From: an uncultured Cellvibrio sp.
GTDB taxonomy: Bacteria > Pseudomonadota > Gammaproteobacteria > Pseudomonadales > Cellvibrionaceae
Assembly: GCA_946482345.1 (NCBI GenBank)
Contig: CAMLRJ010000205.1
Span: 1-6,516 of the forward strand
DNA length: 6,516 nt
Direction of reading: 5' to 3'
Both the position numbers and the translations under genes were made by a program. Positions 1 through 6,220 of the stretch are shown here, piece by piece. The notes under the pieces are model-generated. The model searched no databases. It saw only the letters and a program-made list of their open reading frames with translations, and was not told the DNA's origin. Every line of letters begins with the position of its first letter. The first letter of the stretch is position 1.

Positions 1-484
1 CTTCAAAGGCTTTAACCAAAACAGGCTCATTGGCGGCCCATAAAAATTCCCGAAAGTTTAAAGGCCGCAAAATAAATTGTTCCACTTTTCCAACAGGAAA
101 TGAATTCAATAAACCGATATTGGAACCACTGGCAGCGACAAACCAGTCCGGTGTTTTTTCTGCAAAATATTTTAAGGAGGTCACCGCGCGCGGACACTCG
201 CCGATTTCATCCAGAATCAATAAATCAGTGGCTGGATTGAATAACTGCCCCGTTAATAATTCGAGATTGGCGATGATATCTACCGGTGCAAGCGATCCGA
301 CAAATGCCTCCGCCAGTTGCGGATTCTCCAGAAAGTCCACTCGCAATACTCGCTCAAACTCCTTTCCTAATAGCTGCAACAACAGATAGGTTTTACCTGT
401 TTGCCTGGCACCATCAACCAACAAGGGTTTGCGCTGGTCGCAATTCTTCCATTCAATCAACTGTTCTACTAACAAGCGTTGCAT
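1..484 (-). CDS. AAA_14/DUF4143-type ATPase, N-terminal part (runs off left edge)
   Basis: The minus strand from 484 reads open to base 1 (161 codons), so the gene is cut by the window edge. The product is the ATP-binding half of the AAA_14/DUF4143 family, usually near 400 residues. A Walker A motif GARQTGKT lies at residues 25-32 (K31). A Walker B motif LLILDE lies at 88-93, followed by IGECPRAVTSLKYF, which matches the family's usual DEIQECPRALTSLKYF. A conserved SFPVGKVE stretch and a REF motif follow near residue 130 onward. The start is well fixed: an in-frame TGA lies two codons upstream (488-490), and a weak GGG Shine-Dalgarno lies 6 bases before ATG. The DUF4143 C-terminal half is outside the window. 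Biochemical roles are known for few members, and I assign none beyond ATP binding. The intergenic region upstream carries conspicuous dyads that may control it. Confidence 0.88.
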   Translation of the reverse strand, partial: MQRLLVEQLIEWKNCDQRKPLLVDGARQTGKTYLLLQLLGKEFERVLRVDFLENPQLAEAFVGSLAPVDIIANLELLTGQLFNPATDLLILDEIGECPRAVTSLKYFAEKTPDWFVAASGSNIGLLNSFPVGKVEQFILRPLNFREFLWAANEPVLVKAFE

Positions 485-510
485 AGTTCACCCAAGGGTT
501 ATCCGCAGAA

Positions 511-583
511 AAATGCAAATTACCACACTTTTATGCGCATAAAAATGTAGAAATTTGCATTTATATGCGCATAAAAGTGTAGA
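511..583 (-). promoter_or_regulatory. Nested dyad and direct-repeat cluster upstream of the ATPase gene
   Basis: Two arms, 525-541 (ACACTTTTATGCGCATA) and 564-580, are perfect 17-bp reverse complements. Within the same span, 511-521 (AAATGCAAATT) and 552-562 are perfect 11-bp reverse complements. The block ATGCGCATAAAAATGTAGA at 533-551 recurs at 565-583 with one mismatch, 32 bases on, about three helical turns. The core TTTTATGCGCATAAAA (529-544) is itself a perfect 16-bp palindrome, and 561-576 repeats it with one change. A further partial copy, ATGCGCAAAAA, is at 583-593. A -10-like TATAAA on the minus strand (560-565) sits between the sites, with only a poor TTGCGC -35 at 585-590 (19-base spacing). 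This looks like a repressor-binding array for the ATPase promoter. The binding protein is unknown. Confidence 0.6.
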
Positions 584-616
584 TGCGCAAAAAACTCCCA
601 ATACACACTCATAAGT

Positions 617-649
617 TCATGTCGAAAAAATCCACTTTTTTCGACATGA
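617..649. repeat. 14-bp perfect inverted repeat with 5-base loop
   Basis: The arm 617-630 (TCATGTCGAAAAAA) is the exact reverse complement of 636-649, with TCCAC between them. Neither strand has a T-run directly after the stem, and the flanking genes point away from it, so a Rho-independent terminator is unlikely. A partial copy of the half site, TCGACAT, recurs at 672-678. A protein-binding dyad in the divergent control region is the more likely reading. Confidence 0.55.
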
Positions 650-701
650 GGTGATGGACATGTTTACGCAATCGACATAAAACGATGTGCCAGTTTAAAT
701 T

Positions 702-730
702 TTAATAAATTTGTATAGCTAAACTATACA
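702..730 (+). promoter_or_regulatory. Possible sigma70 promoter for the AbiEi gene
   Basis: TTAATA (702-707) and TATACA (725-730) are separated by 17 bases, each matching four of six consensus positions. The -10 lies inside the right arm of the first AbiEi-type inverted repeat (708-734), so a protein bound there would block polymerase. The promoter is weak by sequence alone and is supported mainly by its overlap with the operator. Confidence 0.32.
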
Positions 731-734
731 AATT
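708..734. promoter_or_regulatory. Operator 1 for AbiEi (inverted repeat)
   Basis: AATTTGTATAG (708-718) and CTATACAAATT (724-734) are perfect 11-bp arms with a 5-base spacer. The inner 9 bp of each arm recur at the second site over the AbiEi start. Characterised AbiEi proteins repress their own operon by binding two inverted repeats in its promoter, and this pair fits that arrangement. Binding itself is inferred. Confidence 0.72.
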
Positions 735-775
735 GATAAAAAGATGAACTTGGCATTAGTTTGAAAATAGGCTAC

Positions 776-798
776 TTTGTATAGCATGACTATACAAA
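776..798. promoter_or_regulatory. Operator 2 for AbiEi, overlapping the start codon
   Basis: TTTGTATAG (776-784) and CTATACAAA (790-798) are perfect 9-bp arms around the 5-base spacer CATGA. The ATG at 786-788 lies inside that spacer. Arm sequence and spacer length are the same as in operator 1, and the two centres (721 and 787) are 66 bases apart. The right arm doubles as codons 2-5 of the protein, so operator and coding constraints coincide. Confidence 0.72.
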
Positions 799-1607
799 AC
801 CCAAGCAAACTAAACTCCCTAACCCAGCGCCTGCCCGAAGGTCTGTTGGTGGATTCTGCATGGCTGGAGCAACAGGGCTATTCCCGCGCTTTGCGCCATC
901 AATATGTAAATGCCAATTGGCTGGAGCAACCCGCTCGCGGAGTTTTTCGTCGGCCTCGCGGCCAGTTGGTTTGGGAACAAGTGATTGTCTCCCTTCAACA
1001 CATACTCAAGTTCCCGGTTTCAGTTGGTGGACGCTCCGCACTTGAATTAAACGGACAGGCTCACTACCTCTCGCAAGCTCCGACACGAATACATTTATAT
1101 ACCGATAAAAAATTGCCCTCGTGGATATTCAAATTACCTTTGCCGCAAGAATTTATCAGCCACAATCGCTTGGGCCTTTTGAATTTATCAACAGAAGAAA
1201 AATCGCAACAAATTAACGAAACCGCAGCAACTTACAAAACTGATTTACTACAAGGGCTGATGTTATTCGGTAGCAGCGACATGCCGCTCATAATCTCCAC
1301 ACCCGAGCGCGCCTATTTGGAATTACTGGATGAATTGCCACAACACGAAAGTTTTCACATGGCAGATATGATGATGGAAGGCTTGGCCAATCTGAGCCCG
1401 CGCCGATTGCAATCATTACTCGAAGCTACCAACAGTATTAAAGTAAAACGCCTGTTTTTTATTTTCGCCGAACGACACAATCACGCCTGGCTTAAACATT
1501 TGGATATGCAAAAAATTGATTTGGGCGCAGGAAAACGCATGTTGGTAAAAGGCGGCAAGCTGCACAGTAAATATTTGATTAGTTTGCCTGAAGAGTTTGC
1601 TGCCTGA
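786..1607 (+). CDS. AbiEi-family type IV antitoxin / autorepressor, without its toxin
   Basis: This 273-residue protein has the layout of AbiEi antitoxins. An N-terminal winged helix occupies roughly residues 8-75 (KLNSLTQRLPEG, then SAWLEQQGYS and a short hairpin ending RGVFRR). It is followed by VGGRSALELNGQAHYL (80-95), a signature of the family. The C-terminal antitoxin domain contains STPERAYLELLDELP (171-185), NLSPRRLQSLLE (202-213) and KVKRLFFIFAERH. AbiEi normally represses the abiE operon and neutralises the AbiEii nucleotidyltransferase, whose gene follows directly downstream. No such gene exists here: 31 bases after the stop lies the end of a convergent gene. Two matching inverted repeats upstream support autoregulation. 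The ATG at 786 is preferred from the family's usual N-terminus. An in-frame TTG at 777, three codons upstream, has a better-spaced AGG (769-771) and is a real alternative. Size and motifs look intact, so it is not an obvious pseudogene. Confidence 0.88.
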   Translation: MTIQNPSKLNSLTQRLPEGLLVDSAWLEQQGYSRALRHQYVNANWLEQPARGVFRRPRGQLVWEQVIVSLQHILKFPVSVGGRSALELNGQAHYLSQAPTRIHLYTDKKLPSWIFKLPLPQEFISHNRLGLLNLSTEEKSQQINETAATYKTDLLQGLMLFGSSDMPLIISTPERAYLELLDELPQHESFHMADMMMEGLANLSPRRLQSLLEATNSIKVKRLFFIFAERHNHAWLKHLDMQKIDLGAGKRMLVKGGKLHSKYLISLPEEFAA

Positions 1608-1638
1608 AGTTTGGCAAAAAAACCTAATCAATTTTAAT
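1608..1638. other. Convergent junction where AbiEii would be expected
   Basis: Only 31 bases separate the AbiEi stop from the stop of the convergent gene. The stretch has an A7 run (1616-1622) but no stem strong enough to call a terminator; the best pairing is TTTGC (1596-1600) with GCAAA (1614-1618), only 5 bp. The central gene block becomes A+T rich from here. I found no clear target-site duplication or attachment sequence. Confidence 0.5.
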
Positions 1639-2508
1639 TCATACTCTGTAATCCAGATATTCAAGTCCCTCTAACTTGAAATTGATATAAGGACCTTTAT
1701 GACTTTTATATGGACCAAGTGATGATGCCAAGAAAATCCATTTTGGCTTTTTGTTAAGAATCTGTTCCAGTTTTTGGTGGCTGAATTTTTTATAAGTAGA
1801 CTCCTCAATAACTTCGTTAGAAATGAAAAATGATGGTGCCACAACCAAATCTTCATACCTTAAATCATTGCAGAAACGAATTGAATAACCCTTGTCATTT
1901 TTGTTAATCCAAGCTTTTCCATGATAAATTCGAAACTCATCTGCAAAATCGCCAATTGACTGACTATTAATTTCGATAAAAAGATCTTTTAACGCTATAA
2001 ATCCATCAGGGGTCTCAACAGCAAAATTATCATTAGCTAAAAATGCATCCACCATGGAGCTTAATGTTTTTGAGTTCTGTTGTTTTCTTTTTCCAGTTCC
2101 ATAGTTATTGGGCTTTGTCTTTAAATTGTTAATTTCATTTTCTTCATCAGAATTTGAATTAATCTCAAGACCCCTATTCGCTGGCGCTACTAAATTAAGT
2201 CTGATGCTATTTGCTACATAAACCTCATCACTCGCTTCATCTCCATATTTTGATGACCGGCCATAAGAGCTAACCTCCTTTAAAGGACAGTCAATATTAT
2301 GTTCTGAGACAAACACAAAATATGGATCTCTTTTTCTTTTTGATTTTGGCTTGTCTAAATTTGCACAAGTTACTTGAGCATTACAGTTGGACTCTGGGCA
2401 CTTGAACGCAAATTTAGATTGAATCTTCCCATCGTTGTATAAAAGGTCTGCTTTCGTCGCAGTAACATCAAGTTTAACTTCCATAGAAAACGCTTGTTCT
2501 AGAGACAT
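1639..2508 (-). CDS. Unassigned protein with CoiA-like Cys/His cluster, third gene of the module
   Basis: I do not recognise this protein as a named family. Numbered from the farther start at 2514 (291 residues), the N-terminal part has CPESNCNAQVTC (C39, C44, C50) and, after a basic KPKSKRKRDP stretch, EHNIDCPL (H72, C76). The spacing resembles the metal-binding region at the N-terminus of CoiA-like proteins and some defence-associated proteins. Residues about 115-152 are polar, low-complexity and probably disordered. The C-terminal part ends in KWIFLASSLGPY and GPYINFKLEGLEYLDYRV, a beta-rich stretch with a loose OB-fold look, which is only an impression. The ATG at 2508 is preferred: AAGGG (2517-2521) lies 8 bases before it but only 2 bases before the ATG at 2514. 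It follows the nuclease-helicase gene on the same strand. A nucleic-acid-binding accessory role is inference. Confidence 0.72.
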   Translation of the reverse strand: MSLEQAFSMEVKLDVTATKADLLYNDGKIQSKFAFKCPESNCNAQVTCANLDKPKSKRKRDPYFVFVSEHNIDCPLKEVSSYGRSSKYGDEASDEVYVANSIRLNLVAPANRGLEINSNSDEENEINNLKTKPNNYGTGKRKQQNSKTLSSMVDAFLANDNFAVETPDGFIALKDLFIEINSQSIGDFADEFRIYHGKAWINKNDKGYSIRFCNDLRYEDLVVAPSFFISNEVIEESTYKKFSHQKLEQILNKKPKWIFLASSLGPYKSHKGPYINFKLEGLEYLDYRV

Positions 2509-2569
2509 ATTCATCGCCCTTTTTATTTGTATCCCAACTATTGGGTTAGTAGCCAGATGGATTTAACTC

Positions 2570-2588
2570 TTCGTTTAACGAATTTATA
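2570..2588 (-). promoter_or_regulatory. Palindrome and -10-like box upstream of the third gene
   Basis: Between the helicase gene and the third gene, TTCGTT T AACGAA (2570-2582) is a perfect 13-base palindrome. On the minus strand it directly follows a TATAAA box (2583-2588). No convincing -35 is found at 16-18 bases. A second small stem, CCCAA CTA TTGGG (2533-2545), lies closer to the start. Together they hint that the third gene has its own regulated promoter or an mRNA structure in addition to read-through. The evidence is weak. Confidence 0.3.
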
Positions 2589-2638
2589 AGCATTTCCATT
2601 TCTCGATAATTTTAGTGATAGCCTGCAGAAAAAATTAA

Positions 2639-5600
2639 TTACGGCATAGCCAATTTTGCAGCTTCATGCCACATGTTTGCGGGCATGGGATATTCCAATT
2701 CCCATGTAATATTCATCGGCTGACTACCTTGATGTGAAAGATATTTAACTGGTCCGAAATTTACAAAACCCATAGTCCTACCATTTTCATCTTTAGATTG
2801 CTCGCGAACGAATAAAATAATCTTCAAACCATTTGCCTGATGATTTACATAACTCAAGCCTTTTCCTTTATCTGGCTTGGCACTATTTTGAGATTGCCAA
2901 TGAAATAATAGGTCACTCAAAGCAAAATCGTGGTACATAGTAGTGGGAGAAAATTGTTTTTCATTTTTGTTCAGCGTTACAAATAGAAGTTCAGTATTTT
3001 TTGATTCTAAACTCAAAACACCCTCGCGCGAAGGTGAGGACTTTTCAAATGAGCTCGCGCCATATCCAGCTAGGATCTGTTCGCGTGTATATCGTGCGTG
3101 TACTTTTATAGCTGAATTTTCATTAGAAAGTTCATTGTCATGTATTCGATCAATTAATATATCTAAAACCGCATTGAGCTCATCCTGTAATTGCGGATGT
3201 TTCAGTTTCGAAAGGCTTTCAGATAGTGAAGAATAATTGAGCTCTTTTCCACTTTTACCCCAAAAGTTGTAATGGCATATCAGCGCATATCGACTTTCGA
3301 TAAAATCGTCAGGGTTAAAAACAAAGTCATTAGCAGATAATTTTCTAACAAATTGCAAATACGATATAGATGTGCAGGCCAAAAGATGATTGTTTATCGC
3401 TCGATAGTAAGCACTGTATACAGCTCTTTCTGCTACATCTATTTTGTCATTGTCATTCGCTAAATCTAAAAGCGATGTCCAACCACTCAAATCGGGAAGT
3501 TTTATATTGTAAATATCCTCTAACTCTATGTTTGAATTTATAGTCAAGAAGTTCCGTATATTTAAAGGCAGGTTACTTTGGTTGTGAAAATTTTGTATTA
3601 GCGAAATTAAGCGCTGCTTGTTTAACACCGCCCTACGAATATTCTGCAATATCATAGATTGAGTTTTTTCTTGCAGCTCTATTCGACACCCCAATGGTAG
3701 ATGAGGAAATCCATTACTCACTTCACTTTCTATAGATTGATTTGTTTTACCTACTAAGGCCCTGAATTTTTGAGAAAAGTCATATTCAGGTCGAGCGTTA
3801 CCAACAAAATCTAGCACTGTACAACACTGTTTTTCATCAGAAAGGCGAAGACCGCGGCCAAGCTGCTGCAAAAATATTGTTAGGCTTTCTGTCGGCCTCA
3901 GAAATAACAATGTATCTATTTCGGGAATATCAATTCCTTCGTTGAAAATATCGACAACGCACAATATCTTAATTTCACCTGTACGAAGCTTTTGTCGTTT
4001 GACTAATCTTTCATCGCTGTTGTCACTCGTCAAATAATCGCAGGGGATTCCATTTAGCAGAAATTTTTTTGTCATATATTCTGCATGCTCTTTACTCACG
4101 CAGAATGCTAAAGCTCTCATACTGAAAACATCCGTTATGATTTCGTTGATGCTCTGAATGATTCGTTTAATTCTTTGCTCGCTATGGGTATACAAATTGG
4201 TTAATTCGACTGGATCGTATTTTCCATTTTTCCAACCCACTTTAGACAAGTCAGTATCATCATCTAAACCAAAATACTGAAAAGGACAGAGATGTCGGCG
4301 ATTGATGGCTTCCGGTAATCTTATTTCCGCGGCTATGACTCCACAAAAATCATCGAGTATATTTTGGCCATCATGTCTTTCAGGTGTTGCCGTTAATCCC
4401 AAAAGAATCTTGGGTTCAAATTTCTTTAAAATTCCTCTATAGCTTTGTGCAGCAATATGATGAACCTCATCTATTACTATGTAGTCATAATAATCTTTGG
4501 TTAAATCAAGCAGCTCAAGCTGACTATTTAGTGTTTGTATGGATGCGAATAGGTGATCATATTTATTCGGACGAAAATTCCCAACCCACAACTCGCCAAA
4601 TGTATTATTTTTTAATATTCCTCGATAAGCATTTCTAGCCTGATCTAATATTTCCTGCCTATGAGCAATGAACAAAAATCTAGCTTGTGGATTTTTCTTA
4701 AAGAACCTAGCAAAATCAAATGCTGAGATAATCGTTTTACCTGTTCCAGTTGCCGCCACAACCAAATTTCTAAACCTATGATGAAGATTTCTTTCGCAGT
4801 CTAATAGTTCTAATATTTCCTTTTGGTGGTTAAAAGGCTTTATATCAAAATGAAAACTATTGACTTGTCCATCACCACCTCTTGCTTCACTCAATGCATT
4901 AATGAGCTTATTTTTACTTTCAATTTCTCCAGTAAAAGTTTCAAAGTCATTTGATTGCCAATAGGTTTTGAATGTGCTTAATGACTTTTCAATAATGTGC
5001 GGAATTTCTTGAGAGGTTATTTTTAGATTCCATTCAAGCCCAGTGGTTAGAGCAGATTGCGATAAATTTGATGAGCCTATGTAGCCTGTATTAAATCCCG
5101 TTTTACGAATAAAAAGGTAGGATTTTGCATGTAATCTTTCGTGCTGGGTGTTGTAGCTTAATTTGACCTCGGTATTTGGAAGACTTGCTAGAAACTCTAC
5201 CGCCTTTGCGTCTGTCGCGCCCATATAAGATGTAGTGATTATTTTTAGTTTCTTTCCGCTACGAGTGAAGTCTTCTAACTCCTTCTTAAATATTCGAATT
5301 CCTGCCCATTTTATGAATGATACTAACCAATAGATTTCATCAGATGATGCAATTTCCCTTTTCAGCTCTGACTCTAATGATATTCCAGCGTTACTTCCAG
5401 AAAACAATTCACTTTGAGTTAATCCTGTTAAAGGAAATATATCCTTTGTGTACTTATCGAGATCAGCAGCAATAGGATTTTTCTTGTCAAAGATCGCAGT
5501 TAGAATTCTGCCTTTACTTTCAATTAGATTTTCATCAAAAAAATCAGGGTCATTTATTTGATCTTTGAGCCAGAATATGAGCTTGTTAGCAAGTATAATT

Positions 5601-5794
5601 TGTTCATGTAGTCGGTTATCACCTGATGGAATAGAATCTATTACATAAGCAATTACTTTTGCGATGAATCTAGAGAGCCAGATTGTGGCCTCACTAGTAT
5701 CAAGCTGTCGATCGCCAACATAAAATCTTTCTTTATCTATTTTATTTTCAATAACCTGAGTAATCAGTTGTTCATAAATACCAATTTGGTTCAT
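2639..5794 (-). CDS. PLD nuclease - SF2 helicase - DUF3427 fusion protein
   Basis: This 1051-residue protein has the usual size and order of the DUF3427 helicase family. After a helical N-terminus of about 130 residues comes a phospholipase-D-like domain (about 135-280) with HAK (H222, K224) and GSSN (240-243). The Asp of the classic HxKxxxxD signature is Ile229. The helicase core follows: a Q-like motif around FNHQ (321-324), Walker A ATGTGKT (348-354, K353), DEVH (442-445), TAT (468-470), EGIDIP (619-624) and QQLGRGLR (643-650). All catalytic helicase motifs look intact. Residues about 690-1045 form the DUF3427 region, including SREGVLSL, SPTTMYHDFAL and LFHWQSQ. The likely role is ATP-driven DNA translocation coupled to PLD-type cleavage, as in restriction systems. 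PLD nucleases usually work as dimers. The start has a GAG-containing Shine-Dalgarno 9-10 bases upstream and lies 19 bases after the XRE stop, so the two are probably co-transcribed. No methyltransferase accompanies it in the window. Composition is A+T rich compared with the flanks. Confidence 0.92.
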   Translation of the reverse strand: MNQIGIYEQLITQVIENKIDKERFYVGDRQLDTSEATIWLSRFIAKVIAYVIDSIPSGDNRLHEQIILANKLIFWLKDQINDPDFFDENLIESKGRILTAIFDKKNPIAADLDKYTKDIFPLTGLTQSELFSGSNAGISLESELKREIASSDEIYWLVSFIKWAGIRIFKKELEDFTRSGKKLKIITTSYMGATDAKAVEFLASLPNTEVKLSYNTQHERLHAKSYLFIRKTGFNTGYIGSSNLSQSALTTGLEWNLKITSQEIPHIIEKSLSTFKTYWQSNDFETFTGEIESKNKLINALSEARGGDGQVNSFHFDIKPFNHQKEILELLDCERNLHHRFRNLVVAATGTGKTIISAFDFARFFKKNPQARFLFIAHRQEILDQARNAYRGILKNNTFGELWVGNFRPNKYDHLFASIQTLNSQLELLDLTKDYYDYIVIDEVHHIAAQSYRGILKKFEPKILLGLTATPERHDGQNILDDFCGVIAAEIRLPEAINRRHLCPFQYFGLDDDTDLSKVGWKNGKYDPVELTNLYTHSEQRIKRIIQSINEIITDVFSMRALAFCVSKEHAEYMTKKFLLNGIPCDYLTSDNSDERLVKRQKLRTGEIKILCVVDIFNEGIDIPEIDTLLFLRPTESLTIFLQQLGRGLRLSDEKQCCTVLDFVGNARPEYDFSQKFRALVGKTNQSIESEVSNGFPHLPLGCRIELQEKTQSMILQNIRRAVLNKQRLISLIQNFHNQSNLPLNIRNFLTINSNIELEDIYNIKLPDLSGWTSLLDLANDNDKIDVAERAVYSAYYRAINNHLLACTSISYLQFVRKLSANDFVFNPDDFIESRYALICHYNFWGKSGKELNYSSLSESLSKLKHPQLQDELNAVLDILIDRIHDNELSNENSAIKVHARYTREQILAGYGASSFEKSSPSREGVLSLESKNTELLFVTLNKNEKQFSPTTMYHDFALSDLLFHWQSQNSAKPDKGKGLSYVNHQANGLKIILFVREQSKDENGRTMGFVNFGPVKYLSHQGSQPMNITWELEYPMPANMWHEAAKLAMP

Positions 5795-5813
5795 GTAAAT
5801 ATTCTCTAGGCCT

Positions 5814-6026
5814 TCAATTAGGGATGAGTTCTTTCGGAGACTTGCCTAAAGCCTCAGATATTCGTAACAGTGTCAGATATGAAGGATTTGCGAGTCCACG
5901 TTCCAGACGAGACAAGAATGAACGATCTACGTCAGCACGCAATGCCAATTCTTCTTGAGAGATTTTCACTTCACAACGGATGTTTTTAATGTGTTTAGCG
6001 AGTTCCATGAGTGCTTTATTATTCAT
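5814..6026 (-). CDS. Small XRE regulator, controller-protein-like
   Basis: This 70-residue protein is almost entirely one Cro/C1-type helix-turn-helix. ISQEELALRADVDRSFLSRL (22-41) carries the turn and recognition helix, followed by ERG (42-44), LANPSYLTLLRISEALG (45-61) and PKEL. Both length and sequence resemble the controller (C) proteins that time expression of restriction enzymes: short, DNA-binding dimers encoded first, just before the nuclease. Here it is also first, 19 bases before the PLD-helicase gene, so a role in setting nuclease level by autoregulation is likely. The ATG at 6026 has no good Shine-Dalgarno (a distant GGAAA only). Met7 at 6008 is possible but no better. A general XRE repressor not related to C proteins is the alternative. 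Confidence 0.88.
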   Translation of the reverse strand: MNNKALMELAKHIKNIRCEVKISQEELALRADVDRSFLSRLERGLANPSYLTLLRISEALGKSPKELIPN

Positions 6027-6061
6027 AGGTCTTTATTTCCGTATTTACTTCGAGGTCGGAG

Positions 6062-6100
6062 CATATAATCCTCATAGCGGTTTTTGCAAACACAGTTGCA
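6062..6100 (-). promoter_or_regulatory. Likely promoter and candidate operator for the XRE-nuclease operon
   Basis: On the minus strand TTGCAA (6084-6089) and TATATG (6062-6067) are 16 bases apart, each matching four of six sigma70 positions. The spacer contains GGATTA just before the -10. A short inverted repeat, TGCAA (6085-6089) and TTGCA (6096-6100) with a 6-base spacer, overlaps the -35. It is a reasonable candidate site for the small XRE protein, although the arms are only 5 bp. The leader to the ATG would be about 30 bases. Confidence 0.45.
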
Positions 6101-6128
6101 TGGGGTTTTCGTAACTCAAAAAATCAAA

Positions 6129-6160
6129 AGCCCCGCATTACGCTTCGCTTCATACGGGCT
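6129..6160. repeat. REP-like palindrome, possible minus-strand terminator
   Basis: AGCCCCGCAT (6129-6138) pairs with ATACGGGCT (6152-6160), giving about 9 bp with one bulged base and one G-U wobble on the minus strand. The loop contains CGCTTCGCTTC. The pattern GTAGCCC...GAAGCG..GCGTAAT..GGGGC is typical of REP-type palindromes scattered between genes in gammaproteobacteria. On the minus strand the stem is followed by TTTTGATTTTTT, so it could stop transcription entering the XRE promoter from the right. Copy number elsewhere in the genome cannot be seen. Confidence 0.6.
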
Positions 6161-6191
6161 ACGGTTCCAATCCGACTATCAGATTAAAAAC

Positions 6192-6220
6192 TAGCCAACC
6201 CTTAAAATGGACACTATAAT
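6192..6220 (+). promoter_or_regulatory. Promoter of the HipB-like gene
   Basis: A perfect TATAAT -10 (6215-6220) lies 17 bases after TAGCCA (6192-6197), a four-of-six -35. Transcription would begin near 6227, leaving a leader of about 23 bases before the GTG start. The -10 overlaps the left arm of the 49-bp dyad, as expected for autorepression. Confidence 0.6.

Noticed and set aside
30..389. Open frame of 119 codons on the plus strand
   Set aside because: It is antisense to the ATPase gene, whose minus-strand reading has clear Walker A and B motifs.
819..1045. Open frames overlapping the AbiEi gene on both strands
   Set aside because: They lie wholly within the AbiEi coding region in other frames and show no recognisable motif.
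1416..1664. Minus-strand open frame of 82 codons across the convergent junction
   Set aside because: It overlaps the ends of two better-supported genes and has no ribosome site or family resemblance; it is likely a chance frame.
1671..1856. 61-codon minus-strand frame inside the 291-aa gene
   Set aside because: It is nested in the Cys/His protein gene in another frame, with nothing to support it.
2628..2660. Possible terminator after the helicase gene (GGC TAT GCC stem then a T6 run)
   Set aside because: The stem is only three G-C pairs with a bulged A/T extension and lies in coding sequence; it is too weak to call.
2943..3236. 97-codon plus-strand frame
   Set aside because: It is antisense to the DUF3427 region, where the minus strand has strong family motifs.
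4384..4638. 84-codon plus-strand frame
   Set aside because: It is antisense to helicase motifs such as DEVH and TAT.
1600..6200. Target-site duplication or att sites bounding the A+T rich module
   Set aside because: Reading both ends (around 1608-1640 and 6100-6200), I found no convincing shared direct repeat.
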